This document shows positions 55,867 through 64,000 of a stretch of DNA of 64,000 nucleotides, piece by piece. The stretch is from Halobacillus hunanensis (GTDB taxonomy: Bacteria > Bacillota > Bacilli > Bacillales > Halobacillaceae), in contig NZ_FVZB01000007.1 of NCBI RefSeq assembly GCF_900166655.1, positions 558,001 to 622,000 on the forward strand, in the 5' to 3' direction. The position numbers were made by a program, and so were the translations under genes. The notes beneath the pieces were generated by a model. That model was not told where the DNA came from, did no database searches, and was given only the letters and a program-made list of their open reading frames with translations. Numbering within the stretch: position 1 is the first letter of the stretch; each line of letters begins with the position of its first letter.

Positions 55867-56967
55867 ATGGACAGAAATGAAAAAAAGCCAGACATATGGC
55901 TGACTTGTACAATCCTTAGCATTTTAATTATTGGCATTGTGATGGTTTACAGCTCCTCAAGCATCTGGTCAGAATATAAATTTGATGATGCCTGGTATTA
56001 TGCCAAACGACAAATATTGTTTGCGATCTTAGGTTTGATTTCGATGGTTGCCTTATCCCGGATTCCATATCACATTTGGTTTAAGCATGCGAAATGGATC
56101 GCGATCCTCTGTCTCGTTTTTCTCGTCGCCGTGTTAATTCCAGGAGTAGGGATGGTCCGCGGGGGCGCGCGAAGCTGGATTGGAATTGGAATGTTCAGCA
56201 TCCAGCCATCAGAGTTCATGAAGCTTGGATTAATTATCTTTCTGGCCAAATTTTTAGCGTTAAGGCAAAAGAAAATTGCTTCGTTCCAGGAAGGGTTTCT
56301 ACCTGGACTGGCCATGATCCTCGTTCCATTTGCTCTGATTATGCTTCAGCCTGATTTAGGGACAGGCGTCGTTATGGTCACCACATGCCTCGTAATGATG
56401 TTTACAGCTGGTGCTAGAATCAGCCACTTTATGTGGATCGCAGCTGCTGGGGCAGCAGGGATGGTCGGATTGATTGCTTCGGCACCGTACCGAATTGATC
56501 GGATTACAGCCTTTTTGCATCCGTGGGAAGATCCGCTTGGGACTGGCTTTCAAATTATCCAATCCTTATATGCGATCGGACCAGGAGGACTGCTTGGAGT
56601 GGGGTTAGGGAACAGCATGCAGAAGTTCTTCTACCTGCCTGAACCGCAAACCGATTTCATTTTCTCTGTGTTAGCTGAAGAATTAGGGTTTCTCGGCGGC
56701 TGTGCGGTACTGTTTTTATTTTTGATTTTATTGTGGCGCGGAATTCGTGCCAGCTTATACGCACCAGACTTATATGGCAGTTTACTGGCACTTGGAATAG
56801 TTGGGATGATCTCCATTCAAGTGATGATCAATGTCAGCGTGGTGACAGGGTTAATCCCGGTAACAGGAATAACGCTTCCGCTCGTCAGTTATGGAGGGTC
56901 TTCTTTAACGTTAACTCTAGCTGCACTTGGTTTATTGTTAAGCGTCAGCCGCTATTCAACGAAATAG
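55867..56967 (+). CDS. spoVE: SEDS-family peptidoglycan polymerase SpoVE
   Basis: A 366-residue polytopic SEDS protein for spore cortex synthesis with SpoVD. Signatures: FSIQPSEFMKLGLI, LQPDLGTGVV, FFYLPEPQTDFIFSVLAEELGF and PVTGITLPLVSYGGSS. Assigned SpoVE rather than FtsW because it lies after murD, as in B. subtilis, and a separate ftsW lies at 11111-12298. The ribosome site GGGAGG is 13 bases before ATG, with six T in between. Confidence 0.93.
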   Translation: MDRNEKKPDIWLTCTILSILIIGIVMVYSSSSIWSEYKFDDAWYYAKRQILFAILGLISMVALSRIPYHIWFKHAKWIAILCLVFLVAVLIPGVGMVRGGARSWIGIGMFSIQPSEFMKLGLIIFLAKFLALRQKKIASFQEGFLPGLAMILVPFALIMLQPDLGTGVVMVTTCLVMMFTAGARISHFMWIAAAGAAGMVGLIASAPYRIDRITAFLHPWEDPLGTGFQIIQSLYAIGPGGLLGVGLGNSMQKFFYLPEPQTDFIFSVLAEELGFLGGCAVLFLFLILLWRGIRASLYAPDLYGSLLALGIVGMISIQVMINVSVVTGLIPVTGITLPLVSYGGSSLTLTLAALGLLLSVSRYSTK

Positions 56968-57037
56968 ATGAACGACGCGGTAACTATACAGATCAGCTGG
57001 CGTCAAACTAATAACGCCATAACGCGGAATGTACCAA

Positions 57038-57132
57038 CCCATTTCATGACATGCGTTGTGATGAAATGGGAGCGGTGTTTGCTTCAACTTTGCTTTCCGA
57101 GGAAGCTGAGGCCGTGCCCGCGGAAAGCGAAG
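57038..57132. repeat. Hairpin-rich intergenic repeat element
   Basis: A first inverted repeat, CCCATTTCATGACA/TGTGATGAAATGGG (57038-57070, 13 of 14 pairs), is followed by CTTTGCTTTCCG/CGGAAAGCGAAG (57088-57132, 11 of 12 pairs). The GC-rich centre (GAGGCCGTGCCCGC) and the second arm resemble a repeat I recall in many Bacillaceae intergenic regions. No copy recurs in this window. Confidence 0.55.
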
Positions 57133-57178
57133 TGTTTTGACGGAGCGATGGTAGAAATTCTTTCTTGGCCATACAAGT

Positions 57179-57215
57179 AATCCGAACTGATTTTTTCAAT
57201 CGTTCGGATTATTTT
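57179..57215 (+). terminator. Terminator upstream of divIB
   Basis: AATCCGAAC/GTTCGGATT closes a T-rich loop, then TATTTTA. It would cut the dcw transcript before divIB. Confidence 0.7.
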
Positions 57216-57355
57216 ATGTTTCATTCAGTTTAGTCCCAGCCTCCCTTTTGTAAAGTTATTGACTGAGATAAAATATCCTGTTTTTATACGAGAAAGAGAG
57301 CTTGAAAAAACAAGCATTAAATTGCAAACTAGTTCCTAATTCGCATGGGTATATG

Positions 57356-57364
57356 TGATATAAT
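57356..57364 (+). promoter_or_regulatory. Extended -10 promoter of the divIB-ylxWX-sbp unit
   Basis: TGATATAAT lies here (TG at 57356-57357, TATAAT at 57359-57364); no clear -35. It would supply divIB downstream of the terminator. Confidence 0.6.
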
Positions 57365-57467
57365 AGGGGGTACCATGAGCCTAATCAGTTCATATTAAAT
57401 GATTGAAAAAGTTAGAAGTTTGCTATGATGAAGTTTTTGCATCTGGCAACAAGGAGACATGCTGATT

Positions 57468-58277
57468 ATGGAAGAAAAAAAGAAAGTTGTTTCCATAGAG
57501 GATCGAATTCCTAAATTAAAACAAGTTAGAAAGAAAAAAGCGAATAGAAGGTTAGTTCAATACTTGTCCGTATTATTTCTGTTAATCGCGATTGTCGTCT
57601 ATTTACAGTCCCCTCTTAGTCATGTACGCAACATTGAGGTAGAAGGGGAGAATTACGTCAGCAGCGAGAAAATCAAAGATATGTCAGGGATAACTGATAC
57701 TACGAATTTTTGGAAAGTTGATCCAGCTGATATAGAGGAAAATATCACCTCACATAATCAAATTATTGATGTCGAAGTGAAGAGAAATTTACCAAGTACG
57801 ATCCGCATCGAGGTAGAGGAAGCGGAACGAATTGGATATGTACAGGTAGATGGCAAGTATCAGCCTATTTTAGAAAATGGCACAAAGCTTGATGTGCAAA
57901 TGGCTATCCCTGGCGGGGACGCTCCCGTTTTAAAAGGGTTTACAAAAGCCACTTACTTAAAAGAAATGTCTAAAGAACTTAAAGAGCTTTCAAACAGTAT
58001 TGCCAGTTTAATATCTGAAATTCACTGGACTCCTAAAGAGGACAACCCCTATCTGATCACGCTGTACATGAATGACGGGTATGAAGTACAAGCTTCGATA
58101 CGAACTTTTTCCAGTAAAATGCCAGCTTACCCTTCCATTGTCTCTCAGCTGAGCGAGGATCAGGAAGGAATCGTACATATTGATGTAGGTGCCTATTTTG
58201 AAGCCTATCCGGACTCGAAGAAGGAAGAAGAAGACGCGGAAGGTAATGCGGCAGAGGAGAATAGGGATGAGTCATAA
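57468..58277 (+). CDS. divIB: Cell division protein DivIB (FtsQ)
   Basis: A 269-residue bitopic protein: basic cytosolic tail with KKKANRR, one membrane helix (about 29-47), POTRA domain (about 50-120, SHVRNIEVEGENYVSSEKI) and a beta domain, with an acidic C-terminus. DivIB binds FtsL and DivIC at the septum. ATG at 57468 follows AAGGAG by 11 bases; an ATG three codons earlier is too close. It overlaps ylxW by 11 bases. Confidence 0.9.
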   Translation: MEEKKKVVSIEDRIPKLKQVRKKKANRRLVQYLSVLFLLIAIVVYLQSPLSHVRNIEVEGENYVSSEKIKDMSGITDTTNFWKVDPADIEENITSHNQIIDVEVKRNLPSTIRIEVEEAERIGYVQVDGKYQPILENGTKLDVQMAIPGGDAPVLKGFTKATYLKEMSKELKELSNSIASLISEIHWTPKEDNPYLITLYMNDGYEVQASIRTFSSKMPAYPSIVSQLSEDQEGIVHIDVGAYFEAYPDSKKEEEDAEGNAAEENRDES

Positions 58278-58968
58278 AGGAAGAACCTTTATCCTTTCTC
58301 TCGTGTTACTCAGTTCTGGTTTTCTAGTCGCTTACAGCTACCAGCAAACGAAAGCAGAACCGGAAATGGTTCAGTTAAATGACACTCAATGGGAAAAAGA
58401 ATACTATTATCAGCAGCAGTTGTTAAAAATTGAAAAAAGGAATAAACAGCTGAAAGAAGAACTAAGAAGTAAGCGTAAAGAAATTCAGGAGTTCGAACGT
58501 CAGTTGGCGCAGTCTGAACAAATGGTTTCAGATTACGTGGATGAAAAGCAGGAACTTCAGCTATTGGCGGGCGAATTACCCGTCAAGGGGCCAGGTGTGA
58601 CCATTACGCTGCGTGACTCCAAATACACCCCTGAGTCCGGCAATATTAATAACTATATGGTCCATGAAAGCCATGTACACCTTGTTATTAACGAGCTGCT
58701 AAGCGCAGGAGCTAAGGCAGTATCTATTAATGGGCAGCGTTATTTCAGTGATAGCTACATCTCCTGTACGGGCCCTGTCATCACAGTAGATGGTGTCCAA
58801 CATGCTGCCCCTTTCGTGATTTCCGCGATCGGAGACAGAAATGTCCTCTATTCAAGTCTTGATTTGACACGCGGGGTAGTAGATCAATTGGAGAGTGAGC
58901 ATGTTGATGTTGAACTGACTGAAGAAAACGAAATCAACATGAAAGCCAGAGTAACATCTGAAGGGTGA
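58267..58968 (+). CDS. ylxW: DUF881 family protein YlxW
   Basis: A 233-residue protein with one N-terminal membrane helix (about 8-25), a coiled coil (about 45-105) and a C-terminal DUF881 domain (GPGVTITLRDSKY onward). DUF881 proteins cluster with division genes; function unknown. Start MSHKGRTF overlaps the end of divIB, and AGGAG lies upstream. Confidence 0.88.
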   Translation: MSHKGRTFILSLVLLSSGFLVAYSYQQTKAEPEMVQLNDTQWEKEYYYQQQLLKIEKRNKQLKEELRSKRKEIQEFERQLAQSEQMVSDYVDEKQELQLLAGELPVKGPGVTITLRDSKYTPESGNINNYMVHESHVHLVINELLSAGAKAVSINGQRYFSDSYISCTGPVITVDGVQHAAPFVISAIGDRNVLYSSLDLTRGVVDQLESEHVDVELTEENEINMKARVTSEG

Positions 58969-58973
58969 ACGGC

Positions 58974-59693
58974 ATGAGCAAACGAACAACATGGATGATT
59001 TCAGTTATCTTTCTGGTTATTGGATTTATGATTGCAATTCAATATCAAACGACCAAAGCTGGACCTGTAGAGCGGGACACAAGGGATGTATGGGAAATAA
59101 GAGAGGCATTAGAAAGTCAGCAAACCCAACAGCAGGATCTTTTGGAGAAAATTTCCAAGGCAGATCGTACGATCGAGAAGTATCAGGAGCAGAGCCAGCA
59201 AGAGCAAATCGAAACATTGAAATCTTCAATCAGCACACTCGAAAGGAAACTCGGGCTGACTCAGCAAACAGGTTCTGGAATTATAATTGAGGTAAAGCCA
59301 ATCTTTGTGGAGACAGAAGAAGTGCAAAGTTACCCTTCCATTTCACCCGAACTCCTAACTCGTTTGATTAATGATTTAAACAAGTTTGGGGCAACAGAAA
59401 TAGCGATAGGTAACGAACGCGTTACTAATTTATCACCAGTGAGAGGTGTGAACGGCTATACTTATATAAACAATCGCCCTTTACCCCCGTTGCCTGTGAC
59501 CATTTATGCCCTCTCCTCTAATCCTGAAAAGCTGTCAGACTATATGGTAGTGAGTCAGTCAAAAGATTACTTTGCCATTGAAAACCTTGAACTGAAAGTT
59601 AGTATAAAGAGCAACATCACCTTGCCGGAGTATGAAGATCCTTTACATTTAGAAGTGTTACAAAAAGGGGAAATGGGGGAGACAAGTGAATAG
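58974..59693 (+). CDS. ylxX: DUF881 family protein YlxX
   Basis: A 239-residue paralogue of YlxW: membrane helix at about 7-22, coiled coil at 45-95 and DUF881 domain with GSGIIIEVKP and INDLNKFGATEIAIGNERV. The two genes are tandem, likely from duplication, as in B. subtilis. ATG at 58974 follows AAGGGTG. It overlaps sbp by eight bases. Confidence 0.88.
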   Translation: MSKRTTWMISVIFLVIGFMIAIQYQTTKAGPVERDTRDVWEIREALESQQTQQQDLLEKISKADRTIEKYQEQSQQEQIETLKSSISTLERKLGLTQQTGSGIIIEVKPIFVETEEVQSYPSISPELLTRLINDLNKFGATEIAIGNERVTNLSPVRGVNGYTYINNRPLPPLPVTIYALSSNPEKLSDYMVVSQSKDYFAIENLELKVSIKSNITLPEYEDPLHLEVLQKGEMGETSE

Positions 59694-60063
59694 AATGTGG
59701 CTCCCTGTACTGTTTTTGATTATAGGGGTTGCGGTTGGTTTGATGACCAACCTTCGCATACCTGAGGAGTATAAGGATTATCTGTCTATTGCTGTTTTAG
59801 CTGCATTTGATACACTATTAGGAGGGGTACGGGCTAGTTTGGAGAAAACATTTAATGAGACCGTATTCGTGACTGGCTTTTTTTCAAATGTCGCTCTAGC
59901 GGCGTTGCTCGCCTTTGTAGGTGTGCAACTGGGGATAGACCTTTATCTTGCAGCAGTATTTGCTTTTGGGGTGCGTTTATTCCAGAATATCGCTGTAATC
60001 AGGAGACAAGTAATTGACCAACGGCTTATCACACGCAAAATTGAAAAAATGAGGCAAAAATAA
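59686..60063 (+). CDS. sbp: Small basic protein Sbp (DUF1290)
   Basis: A 125-residue membrane protein with three or four helices. LPVLFLIIGVAVGLMTNLRIP, YLSIAVLAAFDTLLGGVRA and FGVRLFQNIAVIRR match DUF1290. GTG at 59686 is five bases after GGGGGAG; an ATG at 59695 is the alternative and gives the MWLPVL start seen in B. subtilis. Function unknown. Confidence 0.88.
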   Translation: MNRMWLPVLFLIIGVAVGLMTNLRIPEEYKDYLSIAVLAAFDTLLGGVRASLEKTFNETVFVTGFFSNVALAALLAFVGVQLGIDLYLAAVFAFGVRLFQNIAVIRRQVIDQRLITRKIEKMRQK

Positions 60064-60171
60064 AAGGAATTTTTGAAGTGGTGTGGAAAATTATAATTAT
60101 ACAAATTTTTCTATTCAGCCGTTGATTTCTTTACCCAATTTATCAATTCATTTACGTTTGTATTGCAATGA

Positions 60172-60200
60172 TTGTTTTTTATCTGTAAATTCGATATGAT
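60172..60200 (+). promoter_or_regulatory. Sigma-A promoter of ftsA-ftsZ
   Basis: TTGTTT (60172-60177), 17-base spacer, TATGAT (60195-60200). It lies 41 bases before the ftsA start. Confidence 0.65.
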
Positions 60201-60240
60201 TTTAATACTTATATGGCTTGTAATAGGAGGTGCGTCACTG

Positions 60241-61536
60241 GTGAATCAAAATGAAATATTAGTGAGTTTAGATATAGGAACGAGTCGAATTAAAGTTATT
60301 ATTGGAGAAATTATGAATGATTCCCTTAATATAATTGGCGTTGGATCATCCAAATCAAATGGCATGAAAAAGGGCGCTATTGTAGATATTGACCAAACCG
60401 TACATTCGATTAGATCTGCTGTAGAACAAGCAGAGCGAATGGTAGATATGAAGATAGATCGTGTAGTAGTCGGTGTTAACGGCAATCATATTCAACTACA
60501 GCCCTGCCATGGGGTCGTAGCTGTTTCTAGTGAAACGCGTGAAATTGGGAATGAGGACATTACGAGAGTAATAGATGCAGCACAGGTGGTTTCAATACCT
60601 CCTGAAAGGGAAATTATTGACGTAATCCCACAGCAATTTATTGTGGATGGCCAGGATGAAATCACAGACCCTCGCGGGATGATCGGAGTTCGTCTGGAAA
60701 TGGAAGGCATGATTATTACATGCGCGAAAACCGTTTTACATAATACATTGAAATGTGTGGAACGAGCCGGATTAGAAGTGCTCGATGTTTGCTTGCAGCC
60801 ACTGGCAACCGGTACGGTGGCGCTTTCTGAGGATGAAACAAACCTCGGAGTGGCTCTTGTCGATGTAGGCGGTGGATCAACGACCGTATCTATTTTCGAT
60901 GAAGGGTACTTAAAAGGCACAAGTATGATCCCTTATGGTGGAGATAATTTAACGAAAGACTTGTCCGTTGGTTTAAGAACTTCTACACAGGAAGCAGAAC
61001 AAATTAAAATTGATCATGGGCATGCTTTTTTTGATGATGCGAACGAAGAGGAAACATTTTCTGTCACAATTATTGGGAGTAATCGCGAACAATCATTCAA
61101 TCAATTGCAAATCTCTGATATGATTGAAGCAAGACTGGAAGAAATCCTTGTTTTTGCTGCCCAGGAATTGCAGCGCATGGGTGTACGTGAACTACCGGGG
61201 GGCTTTGTGCTTACCGGCGGCGCGATGAATATGCCTGGCGTACTGGAGTTGGCTCAAGATGTGTTCAACTCAAATATTCGATTAGCCATCCCTGATTACA
61301 TTGGTGTTCGCGAGCCACAGTACACGAGTGGTGTTGGGATATTGCAATTCGCTTATCGTAATGCGAAAATACAAGGGAAAGAGATGTTTCCATCTGTCTC
61401 TATGGATTTTGAGCAGCCTGCTCCTAAAAAGCAGAAGCGGGTGGCGAAGCAGCCAAAAGAAGAAGAAACTGAAGAGCCTAAGAAGAAGAAAAAAGAATCA
61501 GGGTTCCAAAACCTATTAAAGTATTTCTTTGATTAA
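60241..61536 (+). CDS. ftsA: Cell division protein FtsA
   Basis: A 431-residue actin-like protein that tethers FtsZ to the membrane. LDIGTSRIKVIIGE is the phosphate-1 loop, VDVGGGSTTVSIF the phosphate-2 loop and GFVLTGGAMNMPGV the adenosine loop. A Lys/Glu linker and the amphipathic tail GFQNLLKYFFD end the protein. GTG at 60241 lies after AGGAGGTG; a frame opening at 60172 coincides with the promoter, so it is not the start. Confidence 0.96.
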   Translation: MNQNEILVSLDIGTSRIKVIIGEIMNDSLNIIGVGSSKSNGMKKGAIVDIDQTVHSIRSAVEQAERMVDMKIDRVVVGVNGNHIQLQPCHGVVAVSSETREIGNEDITRVIDAAQVVSIPPEREIIDVIPQQFIVDGQDEITDPRGMIGVRLEMEGMIITCAKTVLHNTLKCVERAGLEVLDVCLQPLATGTVALSEDETNLGVALVDVGGGSTTVSIFDEGYLKGTSMIPYGGDNLTKDLSVGLRTSTQEAEQIKIDHGHAFFDDANEEETFSVTIIGSNREQSFNQLQISDMIEARLEEILVFAAQELQRMGVRELPGGFVLTGGAMNMPGVLELAQDVFNSNIRLAIPDYIGVREPQYTSGVGILQFAYRNAKIQGKEMFPSVSMDFEQPAPKKQKRVAKQPKEEETEEPKKKKKESGFQNLLKYFFD

Positions 61537-61609
61537 AAGAACAGGACAAGACCATGTGAACGTTAAACATAGTAAATCTTGTAATCTTGTGTATTAGGAG
61601 GAACGGAAG

Positions 61610-62761
61610 ATGTTAGAGTTTGATACGAGTATGGACCAGCTAGCTACAATTAAAGTAATTGGTGTCGGTGGCGGCGGAAGTAACGCCGTTAACCGAATGA
61701 TCGAGCATGGAGTTCAAGGTGTAGAATTTATTGCGGTGAACACAGATGCTCAGGCGTTGAATCTATCAAAAGCTGAAGTGAAAATGCAGATTGGTGGTAA
61801 ACTGACACGCGGACTTGGTGCTGGAGCGAATCCAGAAGTGGGTCGCAAGGCAGCTGAAGAAAGCAAAGAACAGTTAGAAGAAGCCTTGCAAGGGGCCGAT
61901 ATGGTTTTCGTTACAGCTGGAATGGGTGGAGGCACTGGTACAGGTGCAGCTCCTGTTATCGCTCAGGTAGCCAAAGAACTTGGGGCTTTAACTGTTGGTG
62001 TTGTTACCCGTCCGTTTACGTTTGAAGGGCGCAAGCGTTCTACTCAGGCAACAGGTGGAATTGAAGGCTTAAAAGGCAGTGTGGATACGTTAATCGTTAT
62101 TCCAAATGACCGCCTGCTTGAAATCGTTGATAAAAACACACCAATGCTTGAAGCTTTCCGTGAAGCCGACAACGTGCTTCGTCAAGGTGTTCAGGGTATT
62201 TCAGATTTGATTGCAGTCCCTGGTTTAATTAACGTTGACTTTGCAGACGTAAAAACCATCATGGTTGATAAAGGTTCAGCATTGATGGGGATTGGTATTG
62301 CAACAGGAGAAAGCCGGGCTGCAGAAGCTGCCAAAAAAGCGATCTCCTCACCATTGCTTGAGACGTCCATTGATGGAGCGCACGGTGTTCTCATGAACAT
62401 TAGCGGTGGAGCAAATTTAAGTCTTTATGAAGTACAGGAGGCAGCCGATATTGTCACATCGGCAGCAGATCAGGAAGTAAATGTTATCTTTGGTTCGGTT
62501 ATCAACGAGAACTTGAAAGATGAGATCGTCGTTACTGTTATTGCGACTGGATTTGATGAAGCTCAAATTGCAGAAGCTCAGAAGAGACCACGCGGTAATA
62601 TGATGAATCAATCGAAGCCAACACCTCAAGAGCGTGTACGTGAGGAACAGCCGCAATCACGTCGGGAGGCTTCTCATCAAGTGCCGCCTAAACAAGCTCC
62701 GCAAGAGGAAGATACACTTGATATTCCTACGTTTTTACGTAACCGTAATCGCCGTAGATAA
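61610..62761 (+). CDS. ftsZ: Cell division protein FtsZ
   Basis: A 383-residue tubulin-like GTPase that forms the Z ring. [11 protein letters not shown] at 20-30, GGGTGTG at 106-112 and the T7 loop [12 protein letters not shown] linker rich in Gln, Arg and Pro leads to the C-terminal [13 protein letters not shown], which binds FtsA and other partners. Start follows AGGAGG, 73 bases after ftsA. A strong terminator ends the cluster. Confidence 0.98.
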   Translation: MLEFDTSMDQLATIKVIGVGGGGSNAVNRMIEHGVQGVEFIAVNTDAQALNLSKAEVKMQIGGKLTRGLGAGANPEVGRKAAEESKEQLEEALQGADMVFVTAGMGGGTGTGAAPVIAQVAKELGALTVGVVTRPFTFEGRKRSTQATGGIEGLKGSVDTLIVIPNDRLLEIVDKNTPMLEAFREADNVLRQGVQGISDLIAVPGLINVDFADVKTIMVDKGSALMGIGIATGESRAAEAAKKAISSPLLETSIDGAHGVLMNISGGANLSLYEVQEAADIVTSAADQEVNVIFGSVINENLKDEIVVTVIATGFDEAQIAEAQKRPRGNMMNQSKPTPQERVREEQPQSRREASHQVPPKQAPQEEDTLDIPTFLRNRNRRR

Positions 62762-62772
62762 ATAAGTGTGAG

Positions 62773-62808
62773 AATATCGCTGTCCCAAAAGGGGCAGCGA
62801 TATTTTTA
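62773..62808 (+). terminator. Terminator of ftsA-ftsZ
   Basis: AATATCGCTGTCCC/GGGGCAGCGATATT with AAAA loop, then T run. Confidence 0.93.
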
Positions 62809-62957
62809 TGTTCATAGATCTATTTTTCAGCTCAGCTGTTAAGTTTAAATGAGATTGACGCGCCAAGCACCGTTAGGATTAGTCAATCGATTCTGAGGAA
62901 TCACACGATGGAGTATTCCAGATTAAGACATCTGGTGCTTAAATTATAGAATTTATT

Positions 62958-62999
62958 AAACTAACGATATTTTAGTTTACATAATAAAATTATTATGTA
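62958..62999. repeat. Two adjacent palindromes upstream of spoIIGA
   Basis: AAACTAA (62958-62964) with TTAGTTT (62972-62978), then a perfect TACATAATA (62978-62986) with TATTATGTA (62991-62999). Both are AT-rich, with no T tract, so they are more like operators than terminators. Confidence 0.5.
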
Positions 63000-63093
63000 C
63001 TTAATGCTGCAGTTTTCCCCCCTACTCATTTTTGAGATTCCCCATAAACCACTAGACAGAAACTAACAAAACTAGCTTTGAATCAAATCATAA

Positions 63094-63128
63094 TGTGACA
63101 GACTTTTTGCATAGACAGGCTTTATACT
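63094..63128 (+). promoter_or_regulatory. spoIIG-type promoter with 22-bp spacer
   Basis: GTGACA (63095-63100) and TATACT (63123-63128) stand exactly 22 bases apart, as in the B. subtilis spoIIG promoter, which sigma-A uses with Spo0A~P. TGTGACAGA (63094-63102) matches 7 of 9 positions of an inverted 0A box, overlapping the -35. Confidence 0.6.
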
Positions 63129-63160
63129 AATTTATAAATCAATAGAGAGGAGAGGGGAGG

Positions 63161-64000
63161 ATTTACCTTGATGCTGTTTGGACATTGAATATTTTCATGG
63201 ACGGGATGATTCTATACTTAACGCAAGGATTAACTCGAGCGAAAACGACCAATAAGCGCTTGGCCGTTGCAGCCTTGTTTGCTTCCTGCATCGTTCCTAT
63301 TACGGTGTATATGCCTCATATTTGGTTAACTTCAGCGTTAGGGAAGTTATTTTTTTCGCTTTTCATTATCTATATGGCGTTTTCCTTTAAATCTATTCAA
63401 TCATTTTTCATCCAATGGCTGACGTTTTATTTTGTAACGTTTGCTATTGGAGGCGCTTTACTTGGGATTCATTTTTTCTTAAACAGTCGAATTGAGTTTG
63501 ATGGAAGCAATATCATTACCTTTTCTTCTGGATATGGAGATCCTGTCAGCTGGGTACTTGTGTGTGTCGGCTTCCCGTTATCATGGTTGTTTACGAAATG
63601 GCGAATGGAACAAGTGCAAGCTCACAAAATGAAATCAGAGGATTTGTATACTGTCACGGTCAGCTTTGATGGCAAACAAGCAGATTGTACCGGGTTAGTG
63701 GATAGTGGAAACCAGTTGATTGACCCAATCAGCAAGAAAATGGTTTTCTTAGCTGACCTCCACGTATGGAAACAGCTTTTGCCCGAACAGGATTTGGAGT
63801 ACGTAAAGACAGACGAAGTATTGGAGCACTTAGAAGAATTGTCACCTGCCGTTCAATCAGCGGTCCGTGTCGTACCGTATCAGGGGGCAGGGTCGCTTGG
63901 GCAGTTGATGGTTACGTTCTTTGTCGAGTCGATAACCATTCATACTGATGAAGGTCAATTAAAGGTAGATCAACCACTCCTAGGCGTTCAGCATCATGAC
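63161..64000 (+). CDS. spoIIGA: Pro-sigma-E processing protease SpoIIGA (partial, atypical start)
   Basis: Open to the window end (280 codons). It begins IYLDAVWTLNIFMDGMILYL, has about five membrane helices, then an aspartic-protease-like domain with DSGN at 181-184. SpoIIGA sits in the sporulation septum and cleaves pro-sigma-E on a signal from SpoIIR. No ATG, GTG or TTG precedes the conserved IYLD segment before an in-frame stop (TAG, 63143). Possible starts are ATT at 63161 (AGGAG eight bases upstream), TTG at 63185 or ATG at 63197. The start given is provisional. Confidence 0.85.
   Translation, partial: MYLDAVWTLNIFMDGMILYLTQGLTRAKTTNKRLAVAALFASCIVPITVYMPHIWLTSALGKLFFSLFIIYMAFSFKSIQSFFIQWLTFYFVTFAIGGALLGIHFFLNSRIEFDGSNIITFSSGYGDPVSWVLVCVGFPLSWLFTKWRMEQVQAHKMKSEDLYTVTVSFDGKQADCTGLVDSGNQLIDPISKKMVFLADLHVWKQLLPEQDLEYVKTDEVLEHLEELSPAVQSAVRVVPYQGAGSLGQLMVTFFVESITIHTDEGQLKVDQPLLGVQHHD

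Larger units (their letters stand above)
56968..57467. other. spoVE-divIB interval: murG and murB absent
   Basis: About 500 bases where B. subtilis has murG and murB. No fragment of either protein is seen in any frame. The stretch holds two hairpin/repeat segments (57038-57132), a terminator (57179-57215) and a fresh extended -10 promoter before divIB. Confidence 0.8.
62762..63160. other. ftsZ-spoIIGA intergenic region
   Basis: About 400 bases with the ftsZ terminator, two adjacent palindromes (62958-62999) and the spoIIGA promoter. No gene is seen; bpr-type genes found downstream of ftsZ in B. subtilis are not here. Confidence 0.7.

Noticed and set aside
56968-57180. 70-residue frame in the spoVE-divIB gap as a murG remnant
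   Set aside because: It reads through both hairpins and shows no MurG or MurB motif.
57459-57467. Upstream ATG of divIB as the start
   Set aside because: Only two bases after GGAG, too close for initiation.
62873-62941. Distant AAGCACC/GGTGCTT inverted repeat after ftsZ
   Set aside because: Seven bases each, more than 50 apart, with no supporting structure; likely chance.

Overview
The window is a chromosomal stretch of a low-to-mid G+C, endospore-forming Bacillaceae bacterium. Gene order follows the Bacillus subtilis speA–yktABC–yla–ftsW–pycA–cta–ylb–dcw–spoIIGA segment almost step for step. Sporulation genes (ylaJ, ylbJ, gerR, spoVD, spoVE, spoIIGA) and bacillithiol synthesis (bshC) support this. 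An acidic secreted lipoprotein suggests a salt-tolerant Halobacillus/Thalassobacillus-like lineage. The DNPR signature in MurE predicts meso-diaminopimelate peptidoglycan. The species cannot be fixed from the sequence alone. No rRNA, tRNA, CRISPR, phage or transposase gene was seen.

Layout. 1–1.4 kb: a partial aromatic-acid-exporter gene and a polysaccharide-deacetylase lipoprotein. 1.45–1.75 kb: an SR1-type dual-function small RNA encoding SR1P, with two inverted CcpN-consensus operators around its promoter; no ORF of usual length marks it. 1.9–11 kb: speA, a nitronate monooxygenase-like flavoprotein, the ykt and yla genes, glutaminase and ylaN. 11–16 kb: ftsW overlapping pyruvate carboxylase. 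16–22.6 kb: the caa3 cytochrome oxidase cluster ctaB-C-D-E-F-G plus ctaM, without the usual ctaA. 22.6–42.6 kb: the ylb region with local insertions: a GNAT enzyme, a YtvI-like permease, a YugN-like gene, a CDF/CopB metal-efflux pair between ylbD and ricF, and an enoyl-CoA hydratase. 42.8–62.8 kb: bshC and the division/cell-wall cluster mraZ-rsmH-ftsL-pbpB-spoVD-murE-murF-mraY-murD-spoVE-divIB-ylxW-ylxX-sbp-ftsA-ftsZ. murG and murB are missing from their usual place between spoVE and divIB, where there is about 500 bp of hairpin-rich repeat DNA. 63.1 kb to the end: spoIIGA, with no ordinary start codon at its conserved N-terminus.

How the parts work together. The dcw genes make lipid II precursors (MurE, MurF, MurD, MraY) and build the septum (FtsL, DivIB, PBP2B, FtsW, FtsA, FtsZ), with sporulation counterparts SpoVD and SpoVE. 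The cta genes assemble a cytochrome-c-fused haem-copper oxidase. Pyruvate carboxylase replenishes oxaloacetate, and the CcpN/SR1 module likely tunes carbon flux. Most genes are ordinary core genes. The novelty is in the spaces between them: operators, displaced genes, repeats and start-site anomalies. I found no wholly new multi-gene system.
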